Source of the DNA: Ilex aquifolium
Lineage: Eukaryota; Streptophyta; Magnoliopsida; Aquifoliales; Aquifoliaceae
Direction: 5' to 3'
DNA: 64,000 nt
Assembly (NCBI GenBank): GCA_951799425.1
Contig: OX637394.1
Location: 14,586,001-14,650,000, forward strand
Each line of letters begins with the position of its first letter. Positions within the stretch are counted from its first letter, which is position 1. This document shows positions 20,810 through 32,929 of this stretch, in pieces. Position numbers and translations under genes: made by a program. The notes beneath the pieces are model-generated. The model worked only from the letters and a program-made list of their open reading frames with translations. It searched no databases and was not told the origin of the DNA.

Positions 20810-21858
20810 ATGGTTAGTGTTGGCAGCTCACAAAGTATGAGTGGTATTCAAGTGGAAAAAGGTACTAGGCGAATATAGACAAGCGCAGAAGAGACACAAC
20901 TATTATATGCACTGAAGGAACTATGTGAAGCAGGGTTGAAGTGTCTGAATGGTACATTCAGGTCAGGTTATCTGCAGATGTTATAACAAAGAATTGGCAG
21001 CAGTACGCTTTGTGCACAACCACACATTGAATCAAAAAATAAAAATGTGGAAGAGGCAGTATAATTGTATACTATATATGATGAACACGAGTGGCTTCGG
21101 GTTTAATGACACTAATAACAAAATCAATGTTGATTCTGATGATGTTTGAGAGGAGTATTTAAAGGTAATTTGGTCTGATATACCACTTTTTAACTAATAG
21201 AGGTCTTTTGATATTTTTAGTACTCCACTTATTTGAGGCATATTTTTTTGTGGTATAATTATTATAGATGGATAAGCTGGCTAGGGGGATGCGTGAAAAA
21301 TGTTGGTCATACTACAAAGATTGGAGAATTATTTTTGGCAAGGATCGCGCAACAGGAGAAATTTCGAAGGATCTTGATGAAAAGGTTGGAGGGAATGACA
21401 ATGAGGATGCAAACCATGAAGTTGACCCAACAGGCATTAATAATGAAAATGAGACCAATGGTGCAAGTCATAGTACGAATCAAGGTATGGATGTTTCCAC
21501 TGACACCCCCACTACCAAAAAGATGAAGAAGAGAAAGGCTTTGACAGCTGCCGAGGTCATTGCAGGTAGCTTGGGTGATATGACCAGGGTCTTAGGTGAT
21601 TATGTTGCTACTTGTGGTCGTAAGCTCGATAATATTGCACATAGGGTAGGCCATACCCAAGATGTTTCTGAATCGAGGAAAAGAATCTTTGCTGAGCTTG
21701 AGAAAATTGGGTGGCTTGATAAGGATCTACTCTATGAGGCTGGTTACAGAATTGCATCTGATCCGGTTAAGGTGGACTTGTTCTTTAGCTTGCTTGACGC
21801 TTCAAAGCCATCTTGGGTAAGGAAGTTGTTGTACGGAGCGAGCTACCAACAGGTGTAG
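20810..21858 (+). pseudogene. Harbinger MYB/SANT-like accessory protein, broken
   Basis: The DNA-binding partner gene normal for PIF/Harbinger elements (Myb_DNA-bind_3 type). Exon 1 starts at ATG 20810. The first MYB Trp is lost, TAG at 20876-20878 after GTRRI, followed by EETQLLYALKELCEAGLK and RSGYLQML. Several small frameshifts occur between 20975 and 21045 before KIKMWKRQYN and MNTSGFGFND, and TGA at 21147-21149 replaces another Trp. The intron is 21165-21267 (GT-AG). Exon 2 (21268-21858) is open: KCWSYYKDWRIIFGKDRATG, an acidic low-complexity linker, a KKMKKRK basic patch, and a C-terminal helical region ending SWVRKLLYGASYQQV. In Harbinger elements the MYB-like protein helps bring the transposase into the nucleus and to the ends. 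Confidence 0.82.
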
Positions 21859-22111
21859 GGTTGGGTAACATTTCTTTTGACGTGATATAGGTGAAATTAG
21901 TCATATAGACGTGATATACTGTCCACTTTTTTTGGTTGTTCACCTATGTCCATATGCAAAATATGGTTAAGTCCGTATGTAAATTATTTCGTATGAAGTT
22001 TGAACAACTTAGTCGTACTTGCATAATGACGTTATGTTTATTAACACTTGCTTTTTATATCGGTATGCACTTGCATAGAAATGTACTAACATGTGTTTAG
22101 TTAGACAAGTG

Positions 22112-22522
22112 ATGCACAGGAGAACACACTTTTACGTCGTGTTTGTTGGAAGACAAGTTGGTGTTTATACGACATGACAAAAATGTCATGTGCAAGTGAA
22201 TAGGTACCCGAGCGTGTTGTACAAGTCTTATGACTCGTACATCGAGGCTGAAAATGCATTGCGCATGTACATTGCTAATGAAGATGTCGTAAGAGATGTC
22301 CAACATGAATGTGAAGTGGCTGTCCATCAAAATCAACCTCTGGATAATCTTCGTGTAGAAGATGCAATGGACATTCCTCTAGTAGCCCCGACAGTTGTTG
22401 GGCGCGATGACGAGGGCAAGAGAGACCGTAATGTTGATAACTATCTCATGTATGTTGTGATGTTTGTTTTGGGTATGGTTATAACCCATATTCTTTACTT
22501 ATTTCTGGGCAGATTTTCTTAA
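22112..22522 (+). pseudogene. Cargo gene: RNase_H1 N-terminal (viroplasmin-like) domain plus C-terminal membrane anchor
   Basis: The frame from ATG 22112 reads HFYVVFVGRQVGVYTT, a stop, then QKCHVQVNRYPSVLYKSYDS and YIEAENAL. This is the compact RNase_H1 N-terminal (also called viroplasmin) fold: FYVVxxGRxxGVYxTWxxCxxQVxxYPxxxYKSF. The stop is TGA 22175-22177 at the invariant Trp, so TGG to TGA. Otherwise the frame is open for 136 codons. An acidic linker follows (VGRDDEGKRDRNVDN), then one hydrophobic segment, YLMYVVMFVLGMVITHILYL, five residues from the end, so the product would be tail-anchored. No RNase H catalytic domain follows. Its role in the transposon is unknown; domains of this type bind RNA/DNA hybrids or double-stranded RNA in other proteins. 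Confidence 0.72.
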
Positions 22523-22780
22523 ACTATGTTTGTATTTTGTTTGGCACATTTTGGACAATCTTTAAGGTTAGTGCTAGGTGCTCTATTTAGATGTACGTTG
22601 TAATGTTACCTCCTATGTTTTGACATTAACTGGGGAATGTATGAATATGATGTACATTATGAATGGATTTCTATTGTAATTGATTTGTGTTATGATGTGA
22701 TTGTTTTGTTTAATGAATTTGTATAAACTGGTGGTGTGTCAATGGTTTGTGCATTTGGTTTGCACAATATTATATATAAA

Positions 22781-23368
22781 ATGTCGGTTCCTCAAATTAG
22801 TGCTACGGAAAGTGATGTCTTGATGGCTTTGTTGCTTCAAAACAAACAACGGGGCATAGTGCCTGAACAAGGCAGCATGACAGCCCAACACTTTAGGGAT
22901 CTATTAAGGCGGATGAAAAGCAGGCTGCCTGCATTTAGTATGGATCAAATTGACCTTGTGAAGATTATCTTTTTTTGGAAGAAGCAATACTTCACTATCA
23001 AGTCTATGTTGAAGACGAGGATGTTTGCTTGGGACTCGGCTGACTTGTGCGTCGTCGATGGGCCGATCGCTGGAGCGCGTGACTACGTAGTGGTAAGTGT
23101 TTAATTCAAACTATATTAATGAATATCATCTTATGTCTCTTTGTTTTATTTGTTTTCACATTTTCTTGAATTCTTGATGTGTTTAAAAGTGATTAACTTG
23201 CAGGCAAACAAGTTTGCTAGAATCTGGTGCAATGATCCATGTCCATTGTTCGAGAAAATGATGGAGGTTTTCGACAATGTGTCCCCGGAAGAGCTGATTG
23301 AAAGTGTGGGCTCCTGTTCGGGTGGTGATCCAGCAGAAGACATAGAGGTTATCGATGTTTCTAGTTAA
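22781..23368 (+). CDS. Cargo gene: second MYB/SANT-like protein, two exons, apparently intact
   Basis: Exon 1 (22781-23092) and exon 2 (23204-23368) join across a 111-bp GT-AG intron in phase 0 to give 158 residues without a stop. ATG 22781 (MSVPQISATES) is preferred; an in-frame ATG at 22736 would add 15 residues. The helical segment QIDLVKIIFFWKKQYFTIKS then MLKTRMFAWDS follows the MYB/SANT-like pattern (WKKxYxxIKxML..SGFxWD). The next exon, ANKFARIWCNDPCPLFEKMM then EVFDNVSPEE, corresponds to the segment after the domain in that family. It lacks the N-terminal Trp-rich helix, so it may be a partial duplicate of the accessory MYB gene. Domain assignment is by motif similarity only. Confidence 0.55.
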
Positions 23369-23371
23369 GCA

Positions 23372-24087
23372 TGATCCCTGCCAGGTTATGACTGTATGTA
23401 AAATATGTTTTCCACATGCCATTTTGGTTTTTGGGTATGAATGCGTGTGGTAGTAGTTGTAAATCACGACTAGTCTGGTTGAACTTGGTTGTTGTTGATG
23501 ATGTTCAGTGGTATTATCTTTTGGGAATGTTGGTGTTTATATTATGTATGTAAAAAAGTTTATGGTGGATGCTTTAAACTTGCTTGTGGATCTAGTTGTA
23601 TTGCTATTTGGTGGCAGTTAATGTGCTTGAGGTTATATATGTTGATGTGTTGTGCATGCAGTTTGTTTTTTGTATAGGGAATGATGTGTTGTGTGTGTTG
23701 TGCTTCAACTGATATCCAGACATTGTTCCAATGGCGCTGTTAGTTTGAGGCCAGGTTAAGGCTGGACATATTCTTGCAAAATATTAACCAGTCATCGTTG
23801 CTGCAATTGGTCTCTGTGTGTTTGAGGTTGATTCTCTGTGTGTGTGTTGTGTGTGTGTATGTTACCTGGGAGATGACTGCAACAGTGCATATCTAGCTTT
23901 AGGTTATACCAGTATTTGTAACTGTCTACAGCTGGAACGCCATTATTGCTATTGCACTGGCCACCTTGATATGAGCCTTATTATCTCTGGTAATGTATAC
24001 AAAAAACATCATTTGTTTGGATTTTTATACGTATCACAAACCATGTTAACCATTCACATTTGTGTTGTGTTCAAATGGTAGGTTGTT
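23372..24087. other. Harbinger internal non-coding sequence
   Basis: T/G-rich sequence with TG and TGTGTG runs near 23690-23860. No convincing coding exon was seen; the frames at 23489 and 23818 are Cys-rich by composition. Confidence 0.4.
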
Positions 24088-24330
24088 GTGGTTCCATTAG
24101 CTAGACAAAGCCTTGATATTGTCAGAAGTCTCCAGGCCATGAAGAAGAAGAATTCTGCTGATCAACAGCGCATTGAAATACATGATACAACACATAGCGC
24201 TAAAGCCAATAATGGTGAAGAGGAGTTTGAGGAGGTAGTGAGGAATTTCATGCAGAGAACATTTCTTGATACCGTGTACGAAGAAGATGAGAGGAGCTTG
24301 GCTTCTACAGAAGTGATTGCAGATAATTAA
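24088..24330 (+). CDS. Short acidic open frame near Harbinger right end, function unknown
   Basis: An 80-codon frame: MVPLARQSLDIVRSLQAMKK, a polar middle, then GEEEFEEVVRNFMQRTFLDT and an acidic tail. Codon use and composition differ from the surrounding T-rich noise, and a helical, charged product is plausible. It may be the last exon of a longer spliced gene, since CAAATGGTAG precedes it as a possible acceptor. No family was recognised. Confidence 0.3.
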   Translation: MVPLARQSLDIVRSLQAMKKKNSADQQRIEIHDTTHSAKANNGEEEFEEVVRNFMQRTFLDTVYEEDERSLASTEVIADN

Positions 24331-24811
24331 TTGTAATGAGAGAAGCGATTGCACTTAGGTTGAAAATAATTTATTGTACAATTCCAAAGCTTTTATGTAA
24401 TGAACTCTTATGTCATGATTCAACCAAAGAAAGCCTAATCCCACTTCAGAGTAATAAGGATTTGTGTTCAGTCTTGTGCTGTTTTCGCGAAGTAGATCCT
24501 AGAGATGATAATTCCTTTTCCTTTAAAAAAAAAAACAAGGTTTGGTTTTCGTCATGCACAGGTGGTTGTACTAACAAACAATGGTATGGATTGCTTTGGA
24601 TTATAAGGTTACAATTGTCTTTTTACATTGAATAGTTCATCTGACACAACTTTTTGTGTAGGTATCACACAAAATTTTTTTGTAAGAAACAAACAAGCAG
24701 AAGTATATGATAAAAGTTTAAGACCAGGTATAGTATCCCATTGGGTAGAAGTGGAATGGATATTATTTCCAATACCACCCATAATTAATCCCCCAAACAA
24801 ACATTCCCTAA

Positions 24812-27800
24812 TAGTTTAACCATCTTTTTTTGCCAATCAAGTACAAAGATTTACTTTTTAAGACTTGGGGGTGTGTGATCCAAAATTGTTACTTTTAAAA
24901 TTTTTAATGATAAAAATACCTCTTATGTTAATTAGCACATTTTTGGTGTTGAACAAAAATAGATTTTTTATTGACTTTGAATTTAAATTAAAATTAGACT
25001 GACTCATCATTTTAAATAACTAGTAATAACCTGTGCCTAAAAGCACTTTGCAATTTAAAAAATCCTTCAATTTAAAATAATTTTTTTCCTACATTTGCTT
25101 TGATTAAAGAATTTGAAATCAATATAACCCCTACTATTTTTTCAAATTTTTTTTTTTGTAAAATTTCTTCTGTAAATAGGAACCCATGAAAATCTAAATC
25201 TGTCTACAGTGACATCAATTGCATCATTGCCCAACACAAACCATTGCATTACCAATCTCAAGAATAATTTACTCAACCCAAGTCAAAAACAACATTAAAT
25301 TTTAGTCACCACATAATAGAATTCAAAATAACATTTATATCATAATACCAGGAGTCATAGACATATTATACATGCAAGTCTAACCAAAGAACTAAATCCA
25401 CATAAATAAGAATCATTTGGTTTGAACATTCCATATTTTGAAGCATTGACCAATAATGAAATTGCAACCCTTCCAATAACTCTTATTATCAATCCCTCCA
25501 TCTAACCTACTACAATTTGTGGTCTTATCAATCCCTTCAAGATCCCAATCGCATTACCCACAAAACCATCTTTCCAATACAATTCAATAGCAATAAACAT
25601 GAAAATAAATAAATGAACACCAAAATTATCTTATGTAATTACAATTTTTTTCCCACAACTCATTCTACACATAGCATGTTAGAGAGCCACTTGGTACACT
25701 TGACTCTTCCAGATGTTCAAGAATACCCATTTCCTTCAGAATACTGCAAAGTCGCCAAAAAAATGTCCAACCTTATTATTTTAATAATATTAGCTGACAG
25801 CAAACCACATTGCTAGCAAAGAAGAACATGTAATAGAAAAAGAACATACCATATAATAAAAACAAAGTCTTAAGCTATATTCAAAATTTATTGCATACCT
25901 TTCAAGCTGTTAACTTAAAGACATAAGGCGTTTAGCCAAGCCAGGTTTGCCAATTTGTTTAGGTATGTTATTATTAAAGACATTGTAAGACAAACAGATA
26001 CGAAAATTTGAGTTAGGAAGATAATTACACATATTCATTAGTTGAACCACTAACAGGCACAAATATGATGTACCTGAGAACCTCTCTCATTCCTAGCCTA
26101 AATACACAAAATTGATCAGTACACTTCGTATCATCCCCTCAATGCCATCATGGGTGTTACGGAGAAAAAATAAATAGTAGATGCAGTAGAGAACAAAAAG
26201 AAGATATAAATAAAATTCAAGCAACCTAATTCTCACCTTTGTTCAAAGACTTAACTCAGAATCAGCAGTTCATTCATAACTGCCGACTTCCCAACAGTTA
26301 TATATTGAATTGGATCAGAAATGCAACACTTGAACCAATGAAAATCAGGAACTAAATGAATTCCCTGAGTTTCAGTTATGATACGGCTACATTGATGTTT
26401 TGGTTTCTTCATAATCTCAGCACTACAACTTCGCACCAAACAATCTAAAAATTCAAAATTCAGATATTTAATTATTCATGTAAATTTTCTCCATGAATAA
26501 AGTACTAATACACGCTGTTAGCAATTGAAGGCAGAATAAGGCAATTACAATGGCATTCTGGAGGCAGAAAATACTATTTACACAGCTTTGTGAAAAACCA
26601 ATATAACATCCAAGAACTCGGCAATCCGAGGACAATACCCTTATGATTGCATCATGAAAAACCAATATAAAATTCAAATCACATTGAAATGATGAAAGAC
26701 CAATATTTCTGCAAGATAACCAGGTAAAGAAACCTAGAAAAAGTGCCAAAAAAAAACCACTGATACAATTACTGGAAAAACATTAGTACATTACCACCAC
26801 CAAATTTTCAGAACATAAGCAACACAACAGTGGGTCACCACAAAAAAAAACCCACCAATAAAACCAACAGTAACAACAACGAAAAGGATTAAGGATGCCT
26901 ACTATCTCGTTATAATACCTCACCGCAGCATAGCCAAGGATGCCAATTTTCCTTGTGGACATGGTGCATTCGGTGGTGGATCGTTGCGTCGCCGCTGACT
27001 CCATAAATACTTACGACAAATATTTTACACAGAAAACCAAAAATTCAAAATCAACCATAAATACAAACAATTAGTTACAAAAATCAATTGAACAAAAAAT
27101 ATGTAATTTTGAATCAATGAAGTGTATGTGTTCTATGTGTGACTGCGCACATAAGAAATAGAAACGAAGCACAATTTTTTTTGGATAAGTAAAAAATGAA
27201 GCACTATTGGTATCTAAAGAATCAAAGAATGGGAAATCAAAAATTCAAAGTAAAACTAAAACACGAAAGGAGAATGGGGAAAAAATCAAAGGAAAAAGAA
27301 AAGCAATCATCATCAAACAATAAATTGAGGTGAAGAGAATCAGGTTGTTCACCGTGTAATTTAATTTAACATTTCATTTAGTAATTAAGAAATTAAAACC
27401 TGCATTAAGCAAGTCGAGACAAAAACAATTAATCAAAGTTTTGGATCCACAACATTGTTTAATGCATTCTTGTCATGAATAAATAATCAAATTAAATAGA
27501 ATGTAGGCTCCCCCAAAACTATAAACAAACATGAATAGAATTTACCCAATAATGAAATCTATGTCTAACAATAAAAAACCAAAATTTAAATATAACCACA
27601 AAGAGTTATAGTAAGAGTTCGACATGGTACTCACAATTTGAATATGTTGATCGTCAAGAAGGGAAGATTGCTATCACTAAATTGTCTACTGCTGGGATAT
27701 GCGAAGGTCCCCTACTCTGTCTCCAAGTCAACTTTCTCATTTATCCCCCCTTTTCTAGGTAGCTAGTGCTATATAGCTTTTGGCTGTCATCCTACATGTA

Positions 27801-29238
27801 TTCTTTTTTGATTATTGCAAACACAACATTCTTATTAAACCCTTGGGCCAACTCACATAATTAATTGATTAAGAGCAACTCTGTTCTTAACCAATGCAAG
27901 TAGCCTTTTCCTCTATTTTTCAGAGAGACGCCACTTCAGCAATTGTGCCTTACTTTATCCAACCTAACCGATTGACTGAACTAACTAAAATTGCAATGCA
28001 TCATTAGCACCACATTCACATGAAAGAATTGGAGATATCGTATCCACAATCTAAATTCCTATGGTACAACATCCCACAAACAAACTGGAAATCCAACATT
28101 TAGAAGCAAATGCATACGCAAAAAGGCATATAAAGGCATTGTAAATGGAAGAATTAATGTAGAGATCTACTAAATGAGACACAGTATGTATATTATACGT
28201 AAATCAGAGAGTGATTAGTTGCCTAAGATGTAGTAGTGAAACATTTGCACAAAAAAACTTTACTTTTGAAGCGTACAATAAAGAGGAATTGCACGAAAAA
28301 GTCAAAAAATTAAAAGCCCAGGGATATTCCATGCCAACTATATAAAGAACCAACAAAAAAGAAAAAAAACCAAATTATGAAATTAAACCCCAATCACAAT
28401 CAAAATAAACCTAACATTCAAGTTAAAAACTATAACTACTCATTCAATCAAAATACCACAAACAACTATAACATTCAATCAAACCCTACAATCCTATTTC
28501 ATGACAATTACCCAAATTTGAAATGTGACAAACACGGTTTCATGAAAAATCTCAAATTGAAAACCCTAGCATCAATTGTTCAAAACTTGACAACCAGTTT
28601 GAAACTATAACCTTCAATTTCCTACAAAATCAAAAACCAAACAATATACAACGAAATTCTTTCATTAGCTCTCACATTTAATAACCCAACCATTTTGCTA
28701 TTAAAACTATGGTCACTAGGCATTATTTTCTAGAAAATTGCATAATAGAAATGTACCAAAGTAAACATATAGAATGTAAAAAGTCCATCATCTGTAGAGT
28801 TAAGTTACAATGCTTTGGGATATTTTTGATAGTATTTCAATTTCAGGATCAATTTCAAATATCCCAATTGAAAATTGACTTCAAAAGTTGCCTTTTTTGG
28901 GATCGATCTTAATTTTTTTGTTGTAACACGACCTCAAAAGATGATAAATTTTGGTACCTTATTCAATACCTAAGTCAACCCCCATTTTAATTTAATGATA
29001 ATTAGTGGTAACTCATGCAATGCACCAAATCGATATATGTGTTCACCGTGTCATTTAGAACTACATTGGAGCTAAAATTCCATGGAATAGAAGACTCACT
29101 TGAGTGAACTCATTTATAAGAAAAAAGAGACAAAAGGATATAATTTAAGGAAGCAATTCCTAAAATAAATCAACTGTTAAAATAACATAATAATAGACAA
29201 TGGTAAAAGAGGGATCCACATGTTCTTGTCCTTCACAG
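24812..29238. other. Long intergenic stretch without a supported gene
   Basis: About 4.4 kb of AT-rich sequence. It contains the second copy of the dispersed repeat at 25013-25170. On the minus strand, a 35-codon frame starting at 27004 (MESAATQRSTTECTMSTRKI...) has gene-like codons and is followed by a possible GT donor, but no matching downstream exon was found. Other open frames here are short and show no domain. Confidence 0.4.
25013..25170. repeat. Dispersed repeat, copy 2
   Basis: AACTAGTAATAACCTGTGCC and the following sequence align with 17268-17435 in direct orientation, on the other side of the Harbinger element. Confidence 0.55.
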
Positions 29239-29970
29239 TGTCACGCCCTGAATTTCCACAAACCAGGGGAGTGAGTGAAAAAGAAGAAGAAAAGTAAATG
29301 AAAGGCCATTAGGTTGGATAAATTGGTTTCTCATTCATTTCTCATGTTTTCCCAAATTTTTTTCAGGCCACTTTTCTTCCATTTTTAGTCTGTTTCTTCA
29401 AGGTTTCTAAACCCCCCCTTTTGATATCTTTCCCACCTATTTAAAAGGTGTTTTACACACTTAACAAGTCTTTTTAATTTTTCATAAAATTTCGACGTAA
29501 CCTCCTTTGTTTTCCAAGCCTTTTTCCCACTTAATATTCACAATATTTCATATCCATTAGTATATCACAACCCACCCACACTCGGTGGCCACAATCCATG
29601 TAAATTAAACATACATCATTTGTTTTCAACATACACATCTAGTTGTCTCAATATACACATATGATGCTAATTAAATAAAGATGTCCTACATTTTAATTGG
29701 GTTTACACCCTTACACTTTAAAATGGCCCAAGGTCTATAATCCATTACTTTTCCAAATTGAAATACAAGTCATTTGGGCTTGCCCATACATACAAAATAT
29801 GCCTCAAAGGCCAAATATTCATTCAAGCCCATTTTTCTCTCCTTCTTTTAAGACTTCCTCAAGTCTCAAGTACCGAGAGCCTCATCTGTAATATGATATC
29901 CCACGAATGGGTCAGCTCAACTGCTGGTATGACAAAATGCTAATGCTAGGAACAAATTTAAGGCGTGACA
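29239..29970. mobile_element. Candidate solo LTR (TGTCACGCC...GGCGTGACA)
   Basis: A 732-bp segment that begins TGTCACGCCCTGAA and ends TTTAAGGCGTGACA. Short terminal inverted TG/CA ends of this kind are typical of plant LTRs. No internal retroelement domain, primer binding site or second copy was seen, and the flanking 5-mers (cacag and tgtgt) do not match. It is therefore a solo LTR or LTR remnant at best. Confidence 0.4.
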
Positions 29971-30934
29971 TGTGTAAGTGTACATTTTAAAATCTACAAC
30001 CCCGTAATCCCTCAATGCTATTCAATGTCAATATGCATGACACACCCATGCAACTCTATGTCACCCAAGTCTCGCTTCACGGTCCGCCCCCGTCAGCCCG
30101 CGAGTACTGTCATTGGCCAGATTTTGGGTTTTCTGTGGTCTACACCCTTATAATGCATAGCACCAAGTGCACAACCCACACTATGTTCCAAGGATTCATG
30201 TATGCCAAGATGCCATGATTTTTCTCAATGTAAATTCTATGGAACATTTCATCAAACACATGGTGTGTAACTTAAAATATGCATCATTCATAAAGTAAAA
30301 CATAACTTCAAATTCACAACACTTTACTCACATGAATCTGAAGCATCATTCAATGGATTAAACATATGATCAAGTTTCATGTTCATTACTTTCACAATTT
30401 CTCAAGGAAAATACAAATACACAAATTACCAACTCATGGAATAATTCATAACTCTCAAACCACAAGAGTTTCTCTACATGAACATAAGCTAGAATATGAT
30501 AATCCAACACATAAGCTAGGTACACCTTTATCATAGCAACAAATTGTCAAGAAACTCAAAGAACATAAAAGTACTTAAACTACTAACTCTAAATTTTCAA
30601 AGCAACTACCACCTAAGTGATTTTCTAACATCAAGTAAACACCTAAATCATTCAATCAACACATAGAAAGGTAAGAAACCTTAAATCTATTCCCAACTTA
30701 GCAAAATATCATACTTAAAATGGTTTTTCTCAAACCAAGGGAGTTGTATTCGCTTTATAGCTGAACCAATCGGTAAGAATATAGCTCTTGTTGAGAGGAA
30801 CAACTTCTTATAAGGAAGTCTTGCAAGAATCTTGGCCTAGGAATGAGTTTTGGTGACTTGAAGCTTGAAGAACCTATGGTTTTTCTTCTTTTTTCCTCCA
30901 AGAACGTGTATTGCTCTATCTCCAGGCCAAATAG
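29971..30934. other. Intergenic, no gene seen
   Basis: AT-rich sequence apart from a small GC-rich island near 30080-30110. No supported open frame. Confidence 0.4.
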
Positions 30935-30989
30935 TGTGTGTGTGTGTGTATACGTATATATAATAGTGTGTGTGTGTATACGTATATAT
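30935..30989. repeat. (TG)n/(TA)n microsatellite, duplicated
   Basis: TGTGTGTGTGTATACGTATA occurs twice in tandem at about 30940-30990. A related (TG)n tract lies on the other side of the adjacent foldback element, at about 32070-32095. The element therefore appears to have landed inside a microsatellite. Confidence 0.75.
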
Positions 30990-30997
30990 ATCTATAT

Positions 30998-32060
30998 GGG
31001 AGAATTACACCCAGACCCTCTGAGACTTGTCACTTAATCACTCAGACCCCCTGACATTTGAAATATTACACACAAACCCCCTGAGGTTTGTACGCGCGTA
31101 ACACTTAGACCCCTGTTGTAAATATATCTATTAATAAATTACACTCAGACCCCCTAAAGTTTATAAATATATATTACTTAGACCCCTTAAGTTTAAAATA
31201 TTATACTTAAACAAAAAATATTTCAATCAAAGATAAAATATCAAATATTTTAAAGTTTACAATTAAAATTCATATTCCATTGAATCTTTTATTGAAATAA
31301 AATCAAAACTAAAAATTCAATTTTTTCTAAAAAAATCGTGATTAGTATACAATTATATTGTCTATTGAAATTTAATTTGGTCGTTTAAACGACCAAATTA
31401 AAATACCAAACTATCTCAATTAAAGTTAAAAGATATTGTGTCCATTACAGTTTGATCCCTTATTTAATTTTTTTAATTTTATTCTAATAGATAATATAAT
31501 TATATACGAACTATGATTTTTTTTTTTTAAAAACTTGATTTTTATTTTTGATTTTATTTCAATAAATGACATAATAGAACATGAATTTTAGATGTAAAAT
31601 TCATGTTCTATTATGAATGACTTAGACCCCTTGTTTGATTTTTTAGCTTTATTCCAATAGATAGTATAATTGTATACTAATTACGATTTTTTAAGGAAAA
31701 AAAAATTATTTTTAATTTTATTTCAATAAATAATACAATAGAACATGAATTTTGGTTGTAAAATTTAAAATATTTGATATTATATCTTTGATTAGAGTAT
31801 TTTTTGTCTAAGTATAATATTTTAAACTTAAAGAGTCTAAGTATTATATACCTACAAATTTTAAGGGGTCAAAGTATAATTTATTAATTAATATATTTAC
31901 AGCAGGGGTCAAAGTATAATTTATTAATTAATATATTTACAGCAGGGGTCTAAGTGTTACACGCGTACAAACCTCAGGGGATCTGTGTGTAATATTTCAA
32001 ATTTCAAGGGGTCTGAGTGATTAAGTGAAAAATCTCTGGGGGTCTGGGTGTAATTCTCCC
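30998..32060. mobile_element. 1,063-bp long-TIR foldback element, Mutator-like, non-coding
   Basis: Ends are GGGAGAATTACACCCAGACC and its reverse complement, with near-identity for the first 40 bases and recognisable pairing over several hundred bases of each arm. The exact 9-mer tatctatat flanks it (30989-30997 and 32061-32069), which points to the Mutator superfamily, although the flank is low-complexity. Internal structure includes a perfect 32-bp palindrome at 31371-31402 centred on GTTTAAAC, and a hairpin of two 20-bp arms at 31570-31589 and 31596-31615. A 40-bp direct duplication lies in the right arm (31865-31904, 31905-31944). No transposase is encoded. Confidence 0.82.
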
Positions 32061-32929
32061 TATCTATATATGTGTGTGTGTGTGTGTATATACATATGTG
32101 AAATTTCAAAATTCAAATGATACACAAATATCAAAAAGAATCTTAAAAGTCTCACATTCTAATATTTAGATATTAGAAATATAAAAGTTATCAATTATGT
32201 ATGCACTATTTATGGTAGGGGTAATTATAGAATACATTTTAAAAAGAATTTGAAAATGTTTTAAAATGTGTACTTATTGACAACTATTTGATGAAAAAGA
32301 GGACTTAAAGGAAGATAAGTTTAGAGGTGGTACTTAAAGCCAAATAAATTTTGAAAAAGGTACTCACATCCCATTATCTCAATTATTTAACAATATGCGC
32401 TATATACTTTTAAGAGTAATAAGTATTATTTGATGTACTCCTTAACAATTCTCCGAATAAATAAATAGGGAAACTCCAAGTTCACAAACCACTAGACTAA
32501 CAAGTATACAAAAATGCTATCCTTCAATCTAAACATGCTTCTCAAGATGAATTAAAACAGAAACAAAAATACGTTCGGGGAAAGAAAAAAAAAACAACAA
32601 TCATCATGATATCCAGAAAGAACAATATTTGATAATCTAACAACAAAGGATGTAAAGCTTTCCCTTAAACTACAAAGAGAAACATACTGAGGTATAAACA
32701 AAGAAGACCGTCATGCCCCTAGCATAACTGTGCAGGCCCAAAAGCCCGACACAAAGGACTCCGCCCGCCCTACAGGTGTGCAAAGCTACAACCTGCGCAT
32801 CTTTCTCAACAAATATTCCCGAAACTATCCAATAGTTATCAGGTGACGGTAAACACGGAGCAAAACTAAATCCCCAAATACATACGCCCATAGGAATTAC
32901 ATACCAAATCTCCAAGAAATTTCAACAAG

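Larger units (their letters stand above)
17965..24808 (+). mobile_element. PIF/Harbinger transposon with extra cargo genes
   Basis: A 6,844-bp element. The left end reads GGGCATGTTTGTTTGGGGGA and the right end, from the minus strand, GGGAATGTTTGTTTGGGGGA. The 3-bp target duplication TAA is present at 17962-17964 and 24809-24811, as expected for PIF/Harbinger. Gene order on the plus strand is a minisatellite leader, DDE transposase, MYB/SANT-like gene, RNase_H1-N-terminal-domain gene with a C-terminal membrane segment, a second MYB/SANT-like gene, and a short acidic open frame. The first two are the normal Harbinger pair; the rest are extra. The transposase and first MYB gene are broken, so this copy cannot move on its own. 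Confidence 0.93.

Noticed and set aside
26783-27004. Minus-strand frame MESAATQRSTTECTMSTRK as a first exon
   Set aside because: The first 35 codons look gene-like, but the rest is low-complexity and no downstream exon with consistent splicing or a known domain was found.
28377-28610. Asn-rich frame MKLNPNHNQNKPNIQ
   Set aside because: AAT/AAC-rich composition; no domain and no conservation signal that can be judged here.
32670-32915. Minus-strand frame MEIWYVIPMGVCIWGFSF
   Set aside because: No domain; Cys/aromatic content looks compositional.
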